A stretch of DNA of 7,352 nt from Acidimicrobiia bacterium (GTDB lineage: Bacteria; Actinomycetota; Acidimicrobiia; Spongiisociales; ZC4RG35), in contig WHTL01000195.1 of assembly GCA_009377735.1 (NCBI GenBank), positions 1 through 7,352 of the forward strand, in the 5' to 3' direction. Of the stretch, positions 6,759-7,352 are shown piece after piece (position 1 is the first letter of the stretch; every line of letters begins with the position of its first letter). The notes beneath the pieces are model-generated. The model had not been told where the DNA came from. It ran no database searches and saw only the letters and a list, made by a program, of their open reading frames with translations. Made by a program: the position numbers and the translations under genes.

Positions 6759-7352
6759 GCGTAAAGCTGAGGCTTTCGATCTCGTCCCAGGATTCCTCGG
6801 CCCCGAGATGGAACGCCGAGACATTGGTCGTTAAGTCGCTGGAGTAGCGAGGACGCTCTCCGACAGAGATGAGCGCCATGCGGCGTGTCCCCGTGGTACG
6901 GGCGAGCCGCACCAGCACCTGCTGCAGGGCAGCGGACACATGGCTGGTGATCACCACCAGTGTGGCACCCATGGAAAGACGGGGGGCGGTACTGGCGAGG
7001 AGCCTCTCGACGGCGGCGTGATAGGTTGGCTCCACCGAGGCGAGATGCTCGAGCAGCCGGGCCCTTTGCCCGTGACGCCGCCCGGGCGGCACCTCATAGG
7101 GATGAGCGTCGGAACGTGAGGACCCGAGGGCATACAACCCCACCTGCTGGTTCTGGTCGAGGAGATCGGTGGCGAGCGATGCGGCAGCTACCACGGCCAG
7201 CTCGAGACGGGCGGGATGAGTGCCCTCCGAGGGATCGGCCAACGTGTCGAGAAAGATAGCCGTTGTGGGTGTGGAGGTGGGCTCTGCGATCTTGGTCTGG
7301 AGTGCACCGGTCCGGGCCGTTGCCCGCCAGTGGATTCGTCGAGGGTTGTCCC
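6748..7352 (-). CDS. DUF58 domain protein, 5' end missing
   Basis: The minus-strand frame is open from the right edge (first full codon 7350-7348) to TGA 6750-6748, giving 200 C-terminal residues. The visible start carries the hallmark DUF58 stretch: DNPRRIHWRATARTG at visible residues 1-15, followed by a Gln/Thr/Lys segment and a hydrophobic strand ending FLDT. In DUF58 proteins this part leads into a von Willebrand A-like fold; here the strand ends in D-T rather than an intact D-x-S-x-S metal site. Later hydrophobic strands (VGLYALGSS, ATLVVITSH, MALISVGE) fit an alternating alpha/beta fold. The function of DUF58 is not established. It is usually coded after a MoxR-type AAA+ ATPase, which would be beyond the right edge. 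A TTG at 7242 could be mistaken for a start, but the motif upstream shows the gene continues. Confidence 0.9.
   Translation of the reverse strand, partial: DNPRRIHWRATARTGALQTKIAEPTSTPTTAIFLDTLADPSEGTHPARLELAVVAAASLATDLLDQNQQVGLYALGSSRSDAHPYEVPPGRRHGQRARLLEHLASVEPTYHAAVERLLASTAPRLSMGATLVVITSHVSAALQQVLVRLARTTGTRRMALISVGERPRYSSDLTTNVSAFHLGAEESWDEIESLSFTRVY

Noticed and set aside
6156..6764. 202-codon open frame on the plus strand opposite the DUF4129 gene
   Set aside because: It is very rich in Pro, His and Arg with no domain pattern, lies opposite well-formed membrane helices, and is a shadow frame.

Overview
The window is GC-rich, every gene in it is tightly packed, GTG starts are common, and the solute-binding protein carries a Pro/Thr/Glu/Ala linker. 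These traits together suggest a high-GC actinobacterium, possibly of the Acidimicrobiia type. That is an impression from protein style and composition. No rRNA or other marker gene is present to confirm it.

Positions 1-5184 (plus strand) hold a four-gene operon for a BMP-family (PnrA-like) ABC importer: the 3' part of a solute-binding protein gene (1-1143), a double-domain ATPase (1212-2717), and two BPD_transp_2 permeases (2714-3928 and 3916-5184). The order matches the nupN-O-P-Q type of purine/pyrimidine nucleoside importer. The binding protein should capture the ligand outside the membrane, the two permeases form the channel, and the fused ATPase drives transport. The last three genes overlap and are probably translationally coupled. 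The binding-protein gene is set apart by a 68-nt gap carrying a 13-bp hairpin with a GCGA loop (1155-1184), which could give it more mRNA than the other three. The window opens inside a 27-bp tandem repeat coding for the linker between the presumed lipid anchor and the binding domain. The promoter, start codon and signal peptide lie outside the window.

Positions 5185-5336 are a short gap between convergent genes. It contains a perfect tandem duplication of a 61-bp unit (5186-5307). Each unit holds a long imperfect hairpin, so the gap looks like a doubled, probably bidirectional, terminator or a small repeat element.

Positions 5337-7352 (minus strand) hold the end of a second operon: the C-terminal part of a DUF58 protein (6748-7352, running off the right edge), overlapping by 11 nt a polytopic membrane protein with a C-terminal DUF4129 domain (5337-6758). 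DUF58 and DUF4129 proteins usually sit with a MoxR-type AAA+ ATPase and a transglutaminase-like membrane protein. Those partners, if present, would be beyond the right edge.

I see no RNA genes, insertion sequences, CRISPR arrays or phage genes, and no convincing evidence of an undescribed multi-gene system. The least explained elements are the duplicated 61-bp hairpin unit and the near-identical 27-bp coding repeat.
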